From Rhynchopus euleeides (taxonomy: Eukaryota > Euglenozoa > Diplonemea > Diplonemida > Diplonemidae): DNA of 64,000 nt. Location: the NCBI GenBank assembly GCA_963210315.1, contig OY723271.1:806001-870000 (forward strand), given 5' to 3'. Both the position numbers and the translations under genes were made by a program. Of this stretch, positions 61,073-64,000 are shown one piece after another. Every line of letters starts with the position of its first letter. Position 1 is the stretch's first letter. The notes beneath the pieces were generated by a model. It was given only the letters and a program-made list of their open reading frames with translations, was not told the DNA's origin and searched no databases.

Positions 61073-64000
61073 CTACGATTCATCAGCCTGCGGGGCGGGC
61101 TCACTCGGGTCCGTCGACACTGCAGGGTCCGCAGGGGGTGCCTCTGGTGACGCTGCAGTGTCGTCTGCCCCCTCAGCCCCTCTCTCACCTTCCTCGGGGC
61201 CAGCAGGCGCGGCAGTGCTGTAGTTGGCAAGAGGTGCCTGCATGGCCATCACATCGTCCCCGCTGTCGCTGTCGCTGTCATCCACCACGAAGCAGGCTGG
61301 GACAAACTCAGGCTCGTCAGCTGTCTCAGCGACACCCCCGTCCTCTTCGTCCGACGAAACCTCCACCTCGAACACAGTGATGGAATCGCCCGTGGTAGGG
61401 TACCCGATGACCTGTGCGGCAGTGTGTGTTAGTGCGGATGCCCAGAGCAGGGTGGAGACACGCAAGAGGTGCCAAGGATCTGCCCCTCCTGGCTTCGACA
61501 CACACGCGCACAACACACCCCCCCCCCCCTCCCCTGTGTTGCAGTGTTGCGAGCGGAACACACACAGCCCCTCCCCCCCTCGCAAATCCTCCTGAGCCAT
61601 ACCTCTGCGAAGCTCCGCACCACCTGGTCAGGCATGGAGGCGGCCTGCACCCTCTCCAGTGCCTTGCGGAAGAAGAAGGATGTGAGGTGGCGCAGGCTCT
61701 GCAGCAGTTTAGCGTCCTTCAGTGACATGCGCAGCCTGCGCCACTGGCCTTCGATCAGCGCAGAGGCGTGGGTGTCGCCGGTATTCCACGTCACGTTTGT
61801 GGCGAACACAAGCAGGGGGACGGGGCCGAACATGGTGGAGTCGCTCAGGACAAGCGTCTTCTCCAGGAGGAGGCGGTCGTAGTAGGCAACGTAGGAGAGC
61901 CCCAGTTCTTCGAGGTTCCGCACGCCCAGCCTGTTGTTCACAGAGTCCTTCGTCAGCTGGACAGGCTTGCCGTCGAGCGTGACGATGCGGCTGCGGCCTT
62001 CGCGGCGGCCGGTCTTCACACTCACTGCCTCGCCCACCCAAGCCACATTTGGGTAGAGCCCTGCGAACACCACACCACGCACCAACCCTGTGTTCGCCGA
62101 GTGTCTGTTGAAGTAGGACTCGTCCTGCCCCCTGAGGAACCCAGAGAAGCGCACAATGGACAGGAACTGCGTCACCGTGCGGTCAACCTGTGGAGGGGGG
62201 GGGGGTAGTGAAATAGAAGTAGAAGGAAGCACAAGAACGACCACCCTTCACTCGTTATGAGAATGATCTCCCCTGTGGGGGGGGGGGGGGGTGCATGGGT
62301 GTGTCGAAGACGCAGCGGGGGAGCACTTGGTCCGGGTGTACACGCCGAACGCAGAGAAAGTCGAGGGGCATGAAGCGTTCATCCTCAAGCTGAAAGAAGA
62401 CCGCGAGGCGAAAGTTGCAAAGAGGGCTGCGTCTGAGGCACCGATCATCATCGTTACTGGCGGACAGGGCGTCATCACAGTCCTTGAGGTGCCCCACCAC
62501 CCTCTCGATGCAACGAACGCAATCGCAGACTTCTTCCACGAGACGGGAACCCCTTTGCCGGCCGCAGACGAAGGTTCATTTCGCGCACTGGGAAGCGCAG
62601 TGGAGCAGCTCTTGCACCAGGCGACCTTCGCCCCCCCGACGTGGAAGGACCTGGGGAAGCTACTTCTTGACCAGGCAGTGGAGCAGATGGGTGAGGACAT
62701 CAAGGTAGTGATGCCACGACCCAAGGACTTCGTACACACGCTTGCTGACGGCGCCAACACCGCGTCATCCCACCTGCTTGAAGAACGGTGCGACGGAAGT
62801 CACCGGAAGCGGGCAACATAGAGGGGGCACCCAAGGAATAACCCCCAAATAATCGACAAAATGGGGCCGGTATTTGCGATATTTTTGCGCATTTTTGGCC
62901 AGCGTGACAGGAAACACGGCCTCGCGAACCCTCCCACCCCGTAGAATGATTCGCTCTGAAGTGTGGGGCAGTGAGCCCTTCCTTAATGCATGAGGGTGCC
63001 ACACTGATGAGACCCATCTAGCTGCCTCATACCCTGTTCATCGCATTGTGGTCGATGTAGTTGCTGCTGCAGAATTCCCTGCGGGCAGAATGGCTGCTGT
63101 GCCCCTGCCATGTCTGTCGCAAGGTGGGGTGTGTGTGGGGGGCACTGCATCAGATGCTGGGAAACACACCACGGCACACCCTCCCCCCCCCCCCCTACCC
63201 CCCCCCCACTCCCCTTCAGGCATTTTTTTCAAAACACTGTCCACGACACCACCACCACCACCACCACCCCACCAGGCCACCGGCATACTTCATAGAGATG
63301 CAGCAGCATGGTGTGGTCAGAGTATTCATCTTTGCCCAGCATGTGCCGCACTTCTGCCACACGTGGCTGATCGACAGGCAGCACGCGCACAAAGGGCGAC
63401 TTGACCGAGAGGAACGCTGCGATGATGCACACCGGGCGCAGCACACCGAACGCTGCTCCGTAGAGCAGCAGCTTGCCCAGCAGCGGGTCCACCGGCAGCA
63501 TGGCGAGCACTTTGCCCATGTTCGTCATCTCGCGGTCAGCCGTCAGCGCACCCTGCTTCGTGAGGAAGTTGATGGCCCGGTCGACAGCCTCCTCTGAGGG
63601 CGGGTCCAGCGCCTCCTTCAGCGTGGCATGGAGGTCGCAACCCGGCAGGAGCGCCGACAGCTGCAGACATGTCTGGTGCAGGGGGATGCGTGTCAGCTCC
63701 GGCGACATCTGCGGATCCAGCGCCCTGTGCTGGGTGCGGGTGATGAGGGTGTAGCAGTGCCCCGCCTGCACCCTCCCAGCGCGACCCTTCCGCTGCTGGA
63801 TGTTGGCCTGCGAGATCAGCGCGCTGCCCAAGCTCATGATGTCGGAGTATGCGGTGTATGAGCTGCTCTTGGCAATCGCCGTGTCAATAACATGCACGAC
63901 ATCGGGGATCGTCACACTCGTCTCTGCGATGTTCGTCGCAATCACGACCTTCCGCAGCCCATGCGGGGGGCGCGCGAACACCTTATTCTGATCCTCGCTC
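61073..64000 (-). CDS. DEAH-box RNA helicase, C-terminal half (5' part beyond right edge)
   Basis: Gene model: complement(join(61073..61411, 61603..62187, 63033..63113, 63289..>64000)), about 571 residues in the window. It is an ATP-dependent RNA helicase of the DHX29/36/57 group. Exon 1 has motif V (ATNIAETSVTI) and motif VI (QRKGRAGR), then the winged-helix/HA2 region to HLYE. The small exon 2 reads TWQGHSSHSARREFC and SSNYIDHNAMNR, the conserved W..FC..NY link. Exon 3 is the OB-fold region (VRGVVFAGLYPNVAWV, GPVPLLVFA). The last exon is an acidic, Ser/Pro-rich tail ending QADES. All three introns have GTATG donors and ACAG acceptors, in phase 0. Intron 2 (845 bp) contains a transposase fragment in antisense. 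The Walker A and DEAH motifs lie outside the window. Confidence 0.92.
62211..62255. repeat. Short dispersed repeat next to the intronic transposase fragment
   Basis: GAAATAGAAGTAGAAGGAAGCA..CCCTTCACTCGTTATG resembles 46850-46897 (AAATAGAAGCAGAAGGAAGCA..CCTTTCACTCGATATG). It may be the end of a shared transposon family. Confidence 0.5.
62291..62821 (+). mobile_element. DUF659/hAT-type transposase fragment inside helicase intron 2 (antisense)
   Basis: The plus-strand frame has natural composition and GC-rich third positions. The segment NAIADFFHETGTPLP, SFRALGSAVEQLL, FAPPTWKDLGKLLLDQAVEQ follows the DUF659 pattern of hAT-like transposases (a..FF...GiPf....s..F......i.......ppP....l...lL). No ATG occurs in the first 130 codons (it opens with GTG) and the catalytic core is missing. 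It is therefore a fragment inserted antisense in the intron. A G homopolymer lies just before it. Confidence 0.7.

Noticed and set aside
62248-62760. 170-codon minus-strand frame inside helicase intron 2
   Set aside because: It is antisense to the better-supported DUF659-like frame and contributes nothing expected between the HA2 and OB-fold regions. The true linking exon is 63033-63113.

Overview
The window is nuclear DNA of a microbial eukaryote. Genes are GC-rich with strong third-position GC bias, seven spliceosomal introns can be placed (all with GTATG donors), and the encoded proteins are eukaryotic: a giant vWA/EGF membrane protein, a polycystin-type channel, a CAMK-like kinase, a class III cyclase and a DEAH RNA helicase. 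The translation factor is EFL (EF-like GTPase), not EF-1alpha. That points to lineages such as dinoflagellates/perkinsids, haptophytes, cryptophytes, chlorarachniophytes or relatives. I cannot fix the species. Every recognisable host gene lies on the minus strand, a unidirectional arrangement over 64 kb.

Layout. Positions 1-17027 and 22458-39494 are two copies of one sequence, offset 22,457 bp and apparently identical apart from a 10-bp difference in a short tandem repeat. They are the ends of a head-to-tail duplication with a unit of about 22.47 kb (copy 2 = 17028-39494). Each copy carries a gene for a giant secreted/type I membrane protein. Copy 2 is complete (39002 down to 19048, four exons, about 6,534 residues): signal peptide, four Cys-rich + vWA units, a Thr/Pro linker, about 68 EGF-like modules with three GCCNP-type inserts, one membrane span and a short acidic tail. 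Copy 1 starts at 16545 and runs off the left edge. The single-copy stretch between them (17028-22457) holds the 3' exons of copy 2 and a palindromic TA-flanked MITE-like element next to the duplication junction.

Right of the duplication, all minus strand: EFL (39540-41157, two exons); a PKD2-like channel with two F5/8C-like modules in its extracellular loop (42691-45957); 4.7 kb of low-complexity DNA with an 0.8-kb-spaced direct repeat; a compact CAMK-type kinase (50690-51607); a small ubiquitin-fold-like protein (53241-53723); a membrane adenylate cyclase whose second cyclase-like domain is cut by an in-frame TGA (54510-56612); a patch of transposon debris (57706-59266) with hAT transposase and PIF1-like helicase fragments; and a DEAH-box RNA helicase (61073 to beyond 64000), one intron of which holds an antisense DUF659/hAT transposase fragment.

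Functionally the window mixes surface/sensory genes (vWA-EGF protein, polycystin channel, adenylate cyclase, kinase) with housekeeping genes (EFL, RNA helicase). I see no operon-like logic beyond shared direction. The intergenic DNA is rich in G/C homopolymers, microsatellites, hairpin-forming inverted repeats and small dispersed repeats.
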